The notes below the pieces were generated by a model that had not been told where the DNA came from, did not search any database, and saw nothing but the letters and a program-made list of their open reading frames with translations. The position numbers were made by a program, and so were the translations under genes. A DNA stretch of 64,000 nt from Atherinomorus stipes (taxonomy: Eukaryota; Chordata; Actinopteri; Atheriniformes; Atherinidae), in the NCBI GenBank assembly GCA_023101725.1, contig JALJCO010007076.1, positions 682,001 through 746,000 of the forward strand. The letters are read 5' to 3'. Below, piece by piece: positions 1 through 13,784 of the stretch. The number at the start of each line of letters is the position of its first letter. The first letter of the stretch is position 1.

Positions 1-221
1 GCCTGCAAGCTTATTTGAATCAAACACCTGCTAACATTTGGCTCTTGAGTTGCAGTGAAAGTGTTTAATTGGCATTCATATCAAATGACCCTGTTGCAAA
101 CACAGGTTTTTAACCAGATCCAGCTGGCCTCAGCATCAACAAGAGCACAAAACCTCGGTGAACTTACTAATTTTTACTGAGGTTGCTGGAGCTGGAGCAG
201 CTTCTTCACTGAAACCTGCTT

Positions 222-736
222 TTAAAGGGGAAGTTCAGTGTTTTTCAATCTGGACCTATTTTCTAGCATGAAATACATTCATTTAGTCACCCAGACAGTT
301 TTGGTGCAACTTGAATTCCTTCGGGAGATTTTTAGATCCACTCGAGATCAGCGTATGTCCAATATAATGGAAGTGATGAGGCAACCGCGTGCAGGCTCTA
401 AATAAGGCATTTACTTGTTATGGTGTCGCATAAATATCTGTAAATAAGGATGAATCAGCACACAAAAAGCAGCTTCGAGCTCACAGGGGGTCCCGACTAA
501 TGTTTCGTAACAAAACATTGATGAAATGAAGGAGTTTGTGGCAGATAATGCCGTATTTAGAGGCTGCGCGGGGTTGCCCCATCACTTCCATTATATTGGA
601 CATACGCTGATCTCGAGTGGATCTAAATATCTCCCGAAGGAATTCAATTTGCACCAAAACTGTCTGGGTGAGTAAATGAATACATTTCATGCTAGAAAAT
701 AGGTCCAGATTGAAAAAAAAAAGAACTTCACCTTAA
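222..736. mobile_element. Foldback MITE with ~185-bp inverted arms, TTAA ends
   Basis: The left arm (about 222-408) and right arm (about 549-736) are near-perfect reverse complements. Both contain the same segment with a central XhoI-like CTCGAGAT core and CCTTCGGGAGAT. The outer ends read TTAAAGGGGAAGTTC and, on the other strand, TTAAGGTGAAGTTC. About 140 nt of unrelated sequence separates the arms. There is no transposase, so this is a non-autonomous element. The TTAA at both ends suggests TTAA target duplication, as in piggyBac-type elements (inference). Confidence 0.85.
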
Positions 737-2691
737 GACAGTTGGGCACTTGTTTGCAATGCCGGGGCTGATGTCCATGGTCCAGCCAAAAATGGTAAAT
801 AAGCCTGTTTATCTCTGAATATGAAAAACTGTAGTCTAACACAGTCTGCATGAGAGTATTTAATTGCAGTGCAATCCCATCCCTAAATGACACACGTTTC
901 CTCTGGATGGTAGAGTTATACTGGATTGGGAAGTCACAGCCTTCAGAGCAAAGATGAGAAACTCTGGACTACATGCAAAGGGAAAAAGTTTAATCAGCCT
1001 GTTTTGTACTGTGGGTGTATAAACTGTATAACTGAAAAGGCCAGTAGAGCTTACAGTATTTATTCACTTTTTAAGAATGATTTATACTTTTGAAAAAATG
1101 GTATAGCTAGCCAGACAAGCCAAAATTAAACCATAAATACCGAAGCAAAAGGAAAACAGAGTTACAGTTGGATAAAGAAAAGCAGTGATGGACTGTGGAT
1201 GCTTGAATAAAAGCGAAAATCAGTGGTGCTAATGAAGTTTTCCTTTTTTTCAGTTACTGTTTATATTGATTTCTGGGATATTTCCACCTGTCAAACCAAC
1301 GTAAACTTTATAATGAAAAATTTTAAATTTAGGCTCCTACACATCTGAGAGTTGTAACCTGACTGATGAAGACTAATGATGAAGAGAAGTTTTGACAATG
1401 TCCTGTGGCTTTTTAGAGGGATTCGGGGTCTCTTAACGTTGGACTTAAATGAGGGTGATGATTGTTTGAAGAAGCCTCTCCTGATCGTGTCTGACTATAG
1501 AAATGCAAACCCACAGTAACATGAACAGAACTTGCTCTTGATGAATTACATTCCCTCACCAAAGGAAATACTTATATTAAAGAGGGAAAAAGGCATGTAA
1601 GGCAGACGGGTAATACAGGATAAAACAGGAAAGACAGTAAGAGGAGGGATACTTTAAGGATTTCACAAGCATCAATGTCTCAGTCTGTCTGTACCTGAAA
1701 TAGCCTAAATCTTTTCGTCTTTACCCTTCCTTAGCTGATAATTATCCTTTGGCTTTATAAGTCTGAACCTGCCACCCTGGAGGTGCTCTGACTCTGAAAC
1801 AATTATGTCAGGCAAATGCTGATTATACCATAACCCAGACTTATGAGCCAAAAGGTTAAACAGACCCCAGAAATGATATGATTAAGCCTTGAGATTCAAA
1901 AAAAAAAAAAAAAACTTTTGAGAAATGATCTTGAATTAGATCCAAGAAGATTACAGGCGACTGCTAGACAGAAAACAAGTAAATAAGCAGCATTACAGTA
2001 TATGCATCTTCTTCTTACATTTTTAGTTCCAAGTGTCAGAAAAAACTTCCTCAAACACAAAGGTTGTCACTTTGTGGTCCCACTGTCTCATCTTGTCAAA
2101 CATTACAGTGTTACCAAACCATGTCTGACTATAAGCCATTGAATTAAGATGGATTTAGAGATGGGATTATATTTCTGTGTATGGCTCAGTGATGACTGAG
2201 TGATTATGTCATCCCATTGTGTTGCCTTTTAGCTGGAAAATAATTTGCGAAATGGTTTGAATATGAAACCCTTTGTGTAGTATGGAGGGTTAAAAGCTAT
2301 CATTTTCAACAGCTAAAGATCAATACTAAAATAAAAGAGCAGTGTTCTTGGACTGATGTGTTGAATTAGTCATTCAGGATGTTAGAATATGGGCAGGAAG
2401 TAAAAAAAGAGTGAAAATGAGGCAGTCCTTCCTCCAGCTTCCTTAAGCTGTTCTTGTTATTTGGTGTGTATCACTTATAAAGATAACTGACAATATGCAG
2501 CAGAGCAGAGAGCTGAACATCAGAAAATATGCAATTGAAAATGAAAATGTGTAAGGGTGACATAACTGTGGCTTCCTCTCTTAAAATTTGAATGACATTT
2601 CTATTTATTTTATTTTATTTTGCAGCATCTTTGGAAAGATGACTTCCATTGTCCAATGGTAAGGGCAGCACATGTTCCATAACAGAAACAC
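737..2691. other. Non-coding stretch, no gene recognised
   Basis: AT-rich, with stops in all frames and no recognisable domain. It holds a run of A at about 1898-1914 and no other clear repeat. It is intergenic or intronic; nothing further is supported. Confidence 0.6.
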
Positions 2692-3245
2692 TTAAAGGTA
2701 CAGTCCAGAGTTGTCCCCATGAAAATAAATGCTAAACTTGTGTGAGTGAAATCCGGCTTAATCTGCACCTTTGGGCCTCTCGTGTTGTGGTGAATTGTTT
2801 GCAACTCCCTCTTTCTGACTGTAGTCGACTTTTCCCTTTGTGTTGGTGTGTTAGGGACGTTTCTGGGCAGAGATTTACGTATTGTATCCAGCCAATGAAT
2901 AAGAGCTAAGGGCGTAGTACTCTGTTGGGATAAACCCGTCGATTGGGGGAAATTTAAAAAAAAAAAAAACATTGACTGGAGCGAACACCAGATTCACTCG
3001 AATTCTTGATAAAAATGGCGAATGTAGCGAAGAAAAGTAAGTATTTTGCGGCGAAAAGAGCTTTAGATATATCGTGCTCGAAAACCATGGGTTAATATTG
3101 GTTTGGCTTTCACCCACTTCCGAGCTTTGAAGGTGAGGCTTCGGGCTGAGGAGCGATGCAGCCATCAGCGCAACAGGGGATGGGCTCTCAGTTTGAGTAG
3201 TGTTTACAAACAGAAACGGGGGAACACTCTAGACTCTACCTTTAA
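2692..3245 (+). mobile_element. TTAA-flanked MITE, family 1 copy A
   Basis: The ends are TTAA|AGGTACAGTCC (2692) and, inverted, TTAA|AGGTAGAGTCT (3245), with TTAA on each side as a likely target duplication. The interior matches the element at 42488-43021 in opposite orientation: the shared blocks include CCCTTAGCTCT...CATTGGCTGG, GAAACGTCCC and the CACCAG...CACTCGAA stretch. On this strand it carries ATG at 3015 opening MANVAKK, followed directly by a GTAAGT donor at 3037. No transposase is encoded. Confidence 0.85.
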
Positions 3246-3393
3246 AATCTGCTCTGCAAATGCCCTGCATCATATACACTCTTGCAGAAAATCATAAAAA
3301 GCATCTCACGTACAGCCACGTGTGACATCAGTCAGTGCTAAACTTTGAGCACATCTGGCAGACTGAATACTTCTGGTACCTACAGTGTACAAA

Positions 3394-3553
3394 TGTGGCA
3401 AGGTACACAACGGAGGGCCTGGGCGGTATCGATCCCTCAGACTCCTAGGTGAGAATCATGCACGCTTACCAGTCAGCCAATGGGATATCCTTTTGGCCAA
3501 TAAGCCAGGGCGCATCACCAATCGGACGCACGGTGACAGGACCCCACACTGTC
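3394..3553 (-). mobile_element. tRNA-derived SINE-like repeat, copy 1
   Basis: The minus strand contains an A-box-like TGGCTGACTGG and a B-box-like GGGATCGATACC at tRNA-like spacing, consistent with a tRNA-derived SINE head. The same 160-nt unit recurs at 34199-34356 with about 20-25 percent differences. Both copies share the segment GTGACAGGACCCCACACTGT. It does not fold as a functional tRNA by eye. Confidence 0.55.
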
Positions 3554-5640
3554 ACACAAAGAAAATGCACAGGACGTAACACTAGCCATGGAGTCTATAC
3601 ATTTGCAAGGTGTTGTAGTTGTGCAGGGTGGTGTACTTATAAAAAGTAGAAAAGGCTGAGTTTGGAAAACTTAGAAGACACACCACCAGTGCTACTGGCT
3701 ACGCTAGTTCCAGCTACCTATCGAGTATCAATACAAATGGATTTAAAAAAAAAAACTGTTATCTTTTTTGTAGTTTTAGATGTGTGCTCAGAGGATTTTC
3801 ACCCATTGTAAATACTGTACTTGCTACAAGTGTCAACGAGCCTAACAGTTATGTCCAAATCCATCCATCATGTTTAATACAAGCTAACTGTACCCAATTA
3901 AATATACACACTCAGTAAAAAGGTTTTAAAAACTTCACAATATGGCATTATGTCAATGAAGGCAACTGAAAATGAGACACTTTTTCATTTTAATGATAGT
4001 CTCTTCAGACAACCTTGAAGCTCATTCCCTTATTGGTGACCTGTTAGCGCCAGTAAAGCAAAGTCTTGCTCTTAGCAAATTAATTACAATTTTAGAAGGA
4101 AAAAGAGAGCAAATTCTGTGTAAAGGCCTGCAATGAACAGAGACTTAAAGGTCTGGGAACTGGCACACATCACAGCTAATGATGGAACTGGCAAAAGAAA
4201 CTCAGGATAAGGCAAACCCTCAGTCACAAGCGAACAAGGCCCATATCTGTGATGAAATACACCATCACAAGATCTAATACAGTTGGTTAATACCACTGAG
4301 TAATCCACTACACTGTAATCCGTTCTTTAAAATGTTTTGCTTTGTTATTTATAGTTCTAAACCGGGCAAAATAAAGACACCAAACTCCTGACGCTTCAAG
4401 ATGTGGCTAAATCCAAACCTTGAAGGTATCAGGGTTGAATTGGATTTTACTTATATGGGAATAAATTAAACACAGTTAAAGGGACTAGAGAAGATTAAGA
4501 AATGAAACTCGCGACTGGCACTTCAGGTGACTGCAGCCACAAGCCAAGCCGTCACAAATTGTGATGTGGATGTAGCGTCATTTGACGACCTGTCTTCAGG
4601 GCAGCGTGGGAAATTCGGCCACCAAATTGCAACGCTTTATGCAGCACACAGCCTGTTCAAGGCAACGAAGAGAGACGTGGGTGAAAACGTCCTTCTTGGT
4701 ATTTAGCGCTTCATCACCCATTCGTATTAAAAAGTCCCTTTAATGTTTTCTGTAAAGTTTTGGCAGGTTTCAGGTAAGAGTCCAGAGAAAAGATGACAAC
4801 ACGCATACACCATGATGTTAACACAGTTTGTATTGTACAGCTATGCGTCATTACCCAAGAGCTTCTTGTATTTTGGAATTTAATGAGTCCTCAGCAAGTG
4901 TCGCTTGTCTGTCACTGGCCTGTGACGCATGAAGATGAGACAAGACTTCCAGTAAACAAAGTCAAAAAGGTTGGACATTCCTGCTGCAGGAATGCAAAGA
5001 ATGCCCATTGTCAGCATTTTCACCCTGTGAGGGTTATCAAGTAGCCAACGGTACAATTATCAAATCTTTACAACAAAACAGAAAATCATCTGTCTGTCAG
5101 CAGAGTCACCTCCAAAAGACAAGAGGGGTCAAAAGATCACTGGGGTCAGGTCCAGTGTACATGACAAACAGCTGCTCCAGACAATGGAAGGATCTGTCAG
5201 AATGAGGGCTTTATCGCTTACGTGTGGCCCGGCGAATGTAGATGAAAGCGAGCTCCTGACGCAGGCCAAATATCAAGCAGCTCAGTAATCTGGTATCATA
5301 TTAAAGATAGCTTTCTAAAAGATGCTTGAAAACTTGTCATTAATTTTCTTTTAATAAAGGAAGAATTCACCAGGAGCATGCGATAAACATTCATGAAATA
5401 CTTCTGATGCCACCGAGCAATGATTAAACCTGTTTATTCTGTTCATGGACATGTACTGCAGATAACATTGCTTTCAACTATGAGGAAAAAACTGAGGGAC
5501 TAACATTCTTCCACAATTGCTTGCATGACTCATTAACAAATATGAGACTCTCTGATGTCCTCTTCCTCCTTCGTCTTCTCTTTGTTCTAATTTTGAAAGC
5601 CTGACATTGACAAATAAATAACCTCTCCTTGGGGTTTCCA

Positions 5641-5651
5641 ATGAGTCAGCA
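5641..5651 (-). promoter_or_regulatory. Candidate Maf/NF-E2 (MARE-like) site
   Basis: The sequence ATGAGTCAGCA is the perfect reverse complement of the TGCTGAGTCAT consensus. An identical 11-mer occurs at 52511-52521. It is a motif match only; chance occurrence is quite possible. Confidence 0.25.
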
Positions 5652-7315
5652 GAGCCTTTCATCACTCTGCGAAGTGTCAGGGGGTTCAGACGTCTGTAAT
5701 TTGATCTAAGCTCAGAGAGCGCACAATTCCGGCCTATGACCCCTGGCCAGTCTCTGCATCCTCTCATCTCTCGTGAGACGTGATGCAAAACTACAGAGTT
5801 TAAATGCTGCCAGACCTCCTGGACATATGAGCAAAGTCGCTGTCCTCAGTGTGCACCCTGTGGATAAAAGAGACAAGTCATGAATTACACCTCAGATGCT
5901 AGGAGTTATTTTTTTACTCAGTTTTTCTCTCTTGTTTGCTGATCTGCCGTTTTTTTTATCCCCATCTGTCTGTATTTTTCTTTTTTCTTTCTTCTTCTTA
6001 ACAGTAAAAGGAGATGTTTATGATTAAGCTGCCGGCCACAAACCCTTCTTCCCGCTTTCATTCCCTTTCACCATCAAGCCACTCCTGCACTCCCCCCACT
6101 TTATTCCCCTCCTTTAGTGCCTCAGTCTCTCCTTGTGTTGCTGTGTTTACAGTGAGGCAGGTTTTAACCCAGTCAGCACAGTTCTTTGAGGTGTATTAAA
6201 ATGCATCCTTGCATTTTGATGAGAAAATCAACGCTGGAGCAGCTTCATGTTTTGTTCTCCATCCCTTGAATTCTTGTGTTGCATCTCAGGTGCATATTTT
6301 CTTCAAACCTTTGTGCCTTTCACATTTCTTATAAAGCTGTGCCCTGCCACTCTGACTTAAATTCCCCCTTAAAAATGTTGAGGCCAAATGTAAAACAAAG
6401 ATTAAATTCCAATAATGTAATCGTTTCGACACAAATTTTCAGACTTGAGAGAAATTCTTTCAGGACACATTTTAGGCAACAGTATTTAGGTCGTCCTTGT
6501 GATGCCTAAATTAATCCTAATGTATAAAATGTGTAAAGGTTTTTTATTATTAATATTATTTTAAATCTTTTTGGTACTTAAAAGCTCCCACCAGTGTTCG
6601 CTCCTTACAACGTTTTCAGTAGGGGACACCTTTTCAGTTTTATGTCAAATGTGGGTGACAAAATGCTCTGTAATCATTTTCATGCCCTGATTGATCACTG
6701 ATCTTGCAGGTGGTGAGGAAAACACACTGAAGAGTTTGAACAAATGGCAGGTTTTGCAAATGTTACATGAGAAAGAACATGTTTAACTCTACTTGAAAGT
6801 AATGGGCTGTTCCAGCTGTAAAGTTGCACTGGCTAACCTCTGAAGCCTGTGACTGGTCTGAATGAACACTCATATTTTTAATCATCAACATTTTAGACTG
6901 AACCTGTGTGGAACAAGGTTTTCACATCTTTAAGATGATGGAATGTGGAGAGGACAGCACTGCAGTAAATATAAATGCACAATTTGGCTGACAGCTTTAT
7001 GTGTCAGAGCTGCTGCACAATGCTGTGCACAGATAAACAAACTGGTGGCTTCACAGCAAATAGCAGCAAAGATGATTAAAATATCTATATTTGTTTGTTG
7101 TAGCTAAACTATGGGGTTTGATCATTTTCTCTTCTTTGATGGTTTTGCTCACTGACCGACACAACCTTTTCATACTGTAACTTCAGAACAGTGAAGTGTA
7201 TGTTTAACTGGAAAATTCCCTTTTCTCTTTTTCATCCTGGGCGTGGCATTTAAAGTATCGTATTTACTTGAGAATTTATTTTATGTCTGACCGTATTGTT
7301 TCTTAACTTTTTTTT

Positions 7316-7331
7316 GGGGGGGGGGGGGGGG
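7316..7331 (+). repeat. Poly-G tract (G16)
   Basis: An uninterrupted run of 16 G preceded by an 11-base T run. Such tracts are unstable and prone to read error, so the exact length is unreliable. Confidence 0.9.
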
Positions 7332-10300
7332 TATAGTCCAGAACTGGCCATTCTGGCAATTTTGAAAACTAAGCATCCGTGTAGCATAATTAGGTTAATT
7401 TTGTCTTCTCTAGAATTGCAAGTTTTAAACTTTTTTAAAAGGAGTTGTAGTTTTACCTTGACATTTTTCGACTGTCACTTTCGTCTTCCTCAGAAGCGTT
7501 GCGGATATTCTGATGCTTCTGAGATGTTTCTGCCAACTCATCATTACCTAATAAGCGGATAAGGCTAGTCTAAGTTTTTGTCTAATATTTTATTTACAGT
7601 GCAAAAGAGAGGGGTGGAGTGGAGTGGGTCAGTCTACACCCTAAAATAGGTCAGTTTGAAATTCGATGTAAATTTATGCTCGAAAAAGTAGCTATTATAC
7701 TGTGTTTCTCTGGTATTTTGTTGCAAACATCTTATAAAAACCTCAGAAAACCTTGCCAACTTGTAAAAAAAAGGGCGTAATGTCTGTTAAAATAAATTGT
7801 AATGTGTTGTGAGACCTTCAGTGTGAACAGTTGTAAATCTTTCCAATTCTAACATGAGATATAACATTATTTGTCTGGTTTTGCAAGCAGAAACATCAGG
7901 CAAGCTGACCACCAAGATTTCAGTGTTTGGTGCACAATAAAAATGTGCTGGATTTTGGAGGTGTTTTTGATATGGACCATTGTCCCAAAAATGAAAAAGC
8001 CCACCAAATGGGAAGAACAACATAGTTGGAAGTAACTGAAACAATTTGGGGACAGCTGGGAGGAAACTGCGAAGATATTGGCAAACAAACTGGAAAAACA
8101 TTGTGGTTTCAGTTCATTGACAAGTATTCAGATTTGAAGCTGTCAGTAGTTTATCAAAAACGAAGCTTGATGGATGGTTGTTCACAAAAGTCATGTATAA
8201 TAATAAGATTTGTACATAATAAAAACTTATAAAACATATATAGTATGAAACCAAGACCTGCTGTTTTGCACATGCAAGCATGTGCATTACACATGCACTG
8301 ACAATGACAAAATTAAAAACAGACACATTGGGATGTTAGTGACTTAGTGCAGCTCTGACAGATCTATGCAGCTTATAACTTACTGTGTGTGTGTGTTGGA
8401 AGACATGTACATGAATCTTAGTTTTTTAAGTAATCGTCTACAGCCTGTTGATTTTGTTTACAAAGCCTTTCTTGGAAATATGGCAATCGCATATCATCAC
8501 ATATTTCTCATAAAAGTCTAAGCTAACTACCGTGCAGAAAATGACATTTGGTTTATATCCTGAGTGGGTTGCATTTTCATATGGGGGTGGTGTGAGATAC
8601 AGCAAGAGATAGACTGTTGATAACTGCTGTCTGGAGTAGCAGACCACACAGGGCTGTGAAACCACTGTTGAGGGCTGAATAATGAGGAACTATAACTGTC
8701 AAGTTCAGACCCCCAACATACACACACACACATCTTTGTATCACCCTAAACCTTCCCCAGAATAAAGCACTTTTATGGTTTTTGTCAGTCAGTTTTAGAT
8801 TCAAAACACTGCAGAAAAATGCTGGTTTATGATTAACAGCTAGTGGCTAAAAAGTTGCATGAAAAGGGACAAAAGACTGCGTGCAGCACGATTGCATCCT
8901 GCATCTTGTGCAGGCTTTTTTTTCTTTTTTTCTTTCTTTTAATGGCACATTAACCAGAGACACCTGATAAATACTACACAGATACATCCTGCACGCATGC
9001 CAGCACAGTTTAACACATGACTGACAAGCCCTGGCCTATTATTGCAGTAAAAGAAATGGCACGAGCACGAAGGAGGATGTCAAGGTCAGCGGGTTCCTCT
9101 ATGCTCTACTTACTGGTTGTACCACAGAATCACTTCTAGCGTCTCCCCTCCTCCTCTCTCCTTGTCTCCTCCCAACAGACATGCAGCCTTACCACACGCC
9201 AACGGTCTGAGTCAGAGAATGGGCCACTTATGAAATCCAGGTTTGCCACATCGCCCTTTGCTCGCTTTGATTAAAAGAGACTTAAGCCAGTGTGTTTTCA
9301 GCACTCATCCCAAATGCAGTGCCAATCCCATTCACTTCCATTATTTCCCCTCCTGTGTGACAATAAACAGACAGCTGGTCTACGCGTCTGCATGTGTGTG
9401 CATCTACGCTTGTGTGCATGCTTGTGGCCTACTTGTTGATACACGGACCATTTACTTTTCATGCTTCAGCTTGGTCACAACAAGCCGGTTGAAAAACCTG
9501 AAGTGCTTGGCAGATATTCAAAAGCAGCATACCCTGACCTACATTATGAGATAAAATGCTTATAATTTCTGCTTTGTGATCCAGGTGTTTCGCCCAGAAA
9601 TAGACAAGAAGCCTGAGCACAAACTGGAGAGAAATCAGTGAAAACAATCCAAAGCTTGAAGGAACATCGTGCCGCTTTTATACAAATAAAATACACCAGC
9701 CACACAATTAGAGTAAAGCTTTTTGGGTTTGCTTTCAGTTAAATAAACACAGAAGAGCAACAGAGCAGTGCAGTGGGCATAATGACACACAATTAGTTTC
9801 CTCAAAGTTTACATGTTGGTGCAGTAAAAGTTTCCCATCATTTTGAACCTTCATGTTTTCCACTAGAGAACAAAATCAAAGCCTGATGTTGAGATGCTGC
9901 AAATGAGCTGAACATAACAGCAGTAATGATCACAAAATTCTTGTCTCTGACTCGTAGTTAGAGGATAATGCACAGTTAACATATGTGAGATTTTCCCTAC
10001 ATTTCTTACTAGAAGCAACACAAAATTCCTTATATATCAAAAATCAGTGAATACTAAAATTCAAAAAAAAGTTTTCACATACTAAAATATGTAACAGAGC
10101 AACTTAAAAGCACAGCTCATTATCAGCTCTTTCACTCACACATGCATGCACACACAAGTGATGAACATGTCAGTTTTTAGCTATGTTGGACATGGCTGTC
10201 TCACACATTAGTCTCTCATCACTGACACAATACTAAATTCAGTCCAGTCTGTAAACTATCAAGCTCTAATGGATGAAGAACTGGATTGGTACTGCCTCAC

Positions 10301-10548
10301 AGATTAACACAACATTATGGCTTAACCCTAACCCTACTAACGTTGTTAAACTAACACAGCTTGTTTACTGTCTAAAGTTTCACATGGACTATCAATATAC
10401 TTTTCTTCAACTTTAATATTTAAAATAGATCGGAGAGGATGTTGTTGACCAAAGGGAAAAAACATCCTTGAGTCAGATATTTCTCAAATGTGCTCCTTCT
10501 GGGATTTCTTTTGGTAATTCTTTCTGCTTTTTTCCTGTACCAACTTGA

Positions 10549-11200
10549 AATGAAATGAAGAAACTTTATTTATCCCTTGGGAGAAATACTGATTTTCCTG
10601 GAAGGCTTTTTTTTTGCTTTTTAAAGAAATGATTGATTAATTGATAGACCGAAACTTGTCTGGGGTGATGGCTGCTATGCGGTGCATGTTGCATGCATGT
10701 TTAAAGAGACTGACTGAACACATTTTGCAGTTTCCTCACTGTGTTGTGCGCAGCATTCTTCTCCACATAATAAGTGGGTCCAGTTTGTTCCCATGTACAC
10801 AGAGGTAGCCTTCTTGACTAGTTTATTCAAACTCTGATGCTGCTGCCTCAACAGATGGCTGTAAGGCTGATTGCATTTTCCACAAAGACTTCAAGCAGTG
10901 TATGCTACATTTTGACACAGACGTTGATCCCTCTACAGCCTCAAACAGTCTGTTCTGTCCCCTCTTGTAGATATGTTGCATTTCCAGTCTGGTCTGTTGT
11001 CCAGCTGAACTCATGTGCTTGTATTCCTCTACCACCTCCACCTCTTCTCCCAGGATGTAAACAGTGCTTTGTTTACTGCTGTTTCTCCTAAAATTCACAA
11101 TTTATTTGTGTTCAAGATGAGGTGATTGTTTATGCACCAGCCCACAAACTGACTGACAAGTTCCCTGTACTCAGCTTTTTGACCACAACTTCAGTGATCA
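10549..11200 (-). mobile_element. Decayed LINE, 3' end with C-terminal reverse-transcriptase ORF remnant
   Basis: The minus strand from about 11098 to 10823 encodes a degenerate peptide with VEVVEEYKHM, TRLEMQHIYKRGQNRLF and LKSLWKMQSALQPSVEAAASEFE. This matches the pattern of the C-terminal segment of fish non-LTR retrotransposon ORF2 (family recollection). It is followed by an untranslated tail ending GGGATAAATAAAGTTTC at about 10556. It is 5'-truncated and cannot be active. Confidence 0.7.
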
Positions 11201-13784
11201 GAGTATGTTTGCAGATTATAGGACTCGGACACCCGCTTCGGGTGACTCGGAGCTGGAAGTGTGAGGTATACAGTGAGAAAAGAGATGGTCAAAGTAAAAT
11301 TCCTAGTGTTGCTCCTGTGATGCTGACCACCCATGATAATCTTTAAATGTTGTCAGATGAAATCTGACAAAAGGGAAATACTCTTTAATGAACAGTGTCC
11401 CAGACAAGATAGAAATATGAATAATAAAAAATCCCTAAATCTCCCATGAGCATTGTTTGGGTGTAATATTGACTGCAAAGGTCATAGCGTATGATTCACA
11501 TGTTTTCAATGTATCCTGCAGGATAATAGAATTACTGGACAAATGGTTTATTTGTCCTCCATCTCCATTTATTCCAATATAACAAAACAACAATATATGC
11601 TTTAACCCTCAAAGTAATAGGAATAATAATTCAAGTGCCTGTGAAATGATGAAATCTAGTTTGTATGAACTCACTGACTACACAAAGTAATTAAAACAAG
11701 TCTAGCTGAAGACAAAGAATGTTATTGATTGTGAGGAAGCCTCAGGCAGCATAACAACACAGAAGATTCATACTCTAACACCCTGCCCCCTCCTTTAACA
11801 GGTAATAAAAATTTCTGAATACACCAAAAAGGCCCCCAGGGTTCAACTATGTAAGGACTTGATGATTGAAATGAAGCTAACTGATATGAAGGTTAACAAT
11901 TAGCATCATGAGGTGCAAATTAGGCATCTCATTCGAAGCTACATACCTAACTGACAAGTCTTTTTAATGCATCAACTCTAAGAGCTAAAGTCACATTGTA
12001 ATGGTAAATCATTTGTCAAAAGCACCCAGTGAAAAACAATTATTTGATATGAGAAAGAGAACGGTGCCAAATACAGACAACCACCTACAACACAAAAAGA
12101 CACCACAGTCAATACACATGTGATGTATGTCGGTTTGACAAGTGCTGCAAATTGGCACGTGGCCACTGCAGCAGTGTTTACAAAAGGGATTTAGATACTT
12201 ATGGTCCTTTTTTCAGCAGTGTTTGCAATGACTCCTCCACCCCTCGGTATATGTAATGTTACCCAAAGTGCAAACAGATCTGAAGTTACACAAGCCTGTG
12301 CTAAAGACCGCGATCATCCCGAAAGGAAAATTTTATTATCATTATAATAATTCTGAGGTCTCAGAGTTTAGGCCTTGGAGTTGATATTCAATAAGTGTGT
12401 CTGTTGCTTTTAAACTTTCAAGAAACCACTTCCTAGTTAAAAAAAAAAAGAAGTTTCATTTCCAACATCATTTACTCTGACAGTTTTACCGACGAAAGGA
12501 TACTTTGGATAACAAGGCCTGACTAGCACCGCCCAGCCACACCAAGACTACAACCATCCCCACTGACTACATGCAGATAAATTCTTCCTTTTTTATAGAA
12601 GAAAGCAAGAAAACAAGGATCCTCTATCGCTGTCTTGCGGCCAGTAATTTTTCTTCAGGGGACCCATGGGAGCCATACATTTTCACATATGGCAAGGCGA
12701 GTCTGGATTTTATGAGATGAATTGTTTTGGGATTCTGTGAGAAGAGAAGGAGTAAAATTTTAACTGTCTGTGGCAAGACAGAGTGGGAGAGGGAGAAAGA
12801 TGTTTTGATCCACTCATTTCTCAAAAATGGTTCCAAACTCAGCTATGGCTTTTTTTTTTTTTTAACAATGCACTGAGATGTAAAATAAAATAAAATAAAA
12901 TAAATGAATAATATATATCATATTATATACCCTATATATATCATAAATAGAGGGCTCTTTGCATTTTGTCATGACTTTCCTTGAGATTCTTACTTTATTC
13001 TTGCAAAACATTTCCAAAGGAATGTCTCAACTCAACACACACTGACACCCTGCCAGGGGAGGAGGTCCATTTCATTTCAGTATATTGTTATTACTAAGAA
13101 TAACTTCTTTCACAGCTTCTGGTTACAAAAACAAACATCTTCACAGTTTGATGCAATTGTTGCACACTGATCCCAGCAAAGATCAAGCATGATTCAGAGC
13201 AACTTGCTTACAGTAAGTGAATCACCAACTCAGAATAACACAGAATCAATCCTTAACATTTAAAGCACTGTAACAGTGTTGTCCTGAAATACAAAATGTT
13301 CTGTATTTCATGTTTTTGTATTTCTGAAAGAACCCTCTCTCTTTCCTCTTTCTTTCTTTTTTTCTATCATTTAAATTGGCCTTTTGACTTGACCTCAGCT
13401 CAATTGGCTTTCAGACTTGAATGCACTGCCCCCTGCTGGAAGAGGACTCAGTATTGGAGTACATATTATGGACAAAAATGTGACTGGAAAGGATATATTG
13501 TTATGAACTTCTTTCGTTTTCATGTGTACATAAAGAAAAAAAATCTTAACTATGAATGTAACAACTATGAGTAACCATCAATCAAAGAGTGAAGCTAGTT
13601 GCCTTGCTTGAATAAAGCTTTACCGTATGCAAACAGAGAGCGAAAGAGAAATAAGATTTGTCTTTAGCTTTTACGTCATACTATGGCATTGATATACATG
13701 GAGAAAATAACAGTAAATAGTCTGTACAGTATGTTAATCAGAATAGAAAACAAATTCCAGCAGATATAGGTAACACTGATATAT
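11201..13784. other. Non-coding stretch with a (TAAAA)n microsatellite
   Basis: No gene recognised. It holds a T13 run at about 12850, a (TAAAA)n array at 12881-12904 followed by a TATA-rich patch, and a CTCF-like motif at 13427-13439. Confidence 0.55.
13427..13439 (-). promoter_or_regulatory. CTCF-like core motif
   Basis: The minus strand reads CCAGCAGGGGGCA, a full match to the vertebrate CTCF core CCASYAGRKGGCA. The same core occurs at 53267-53279, and a related one at 22155-22167. Occupancy is unknown. Confidence 0.4.

Larger units (their letters stand above)
3554..10548. other. Long non-coding stretch with simple repeats
   Basis: No exon with splice sites and a recognisable domain was found. 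It holds a G16 tract (7316-7331), a short AC run near 8720, T-rich tracts near 8920 and an alternating purine-pyrimidine stretch near 9385-9430. A perfect MARE/NF-E2-like site lies at 5641-5651. Short open frames here look like chance. Confidence 0.55.

Noticed and set aside
3394..3553. Functional tRNA gene
   Set aside because: A- and B-box-like sequences are imperfect and no clean acceptor stem or anticodon arm could be drawn.
5474..5788. 104-codon minus-strand frame
   Set aside because: No recognisable domain, no splice or start context; composition consistent with chance in a GC-richer patch.
10320..10338. Telomere-like TAACCCTAACCCTA
   Set aside because: Only two units, with no array; similar single units at 19175 and 46738 look like chance.
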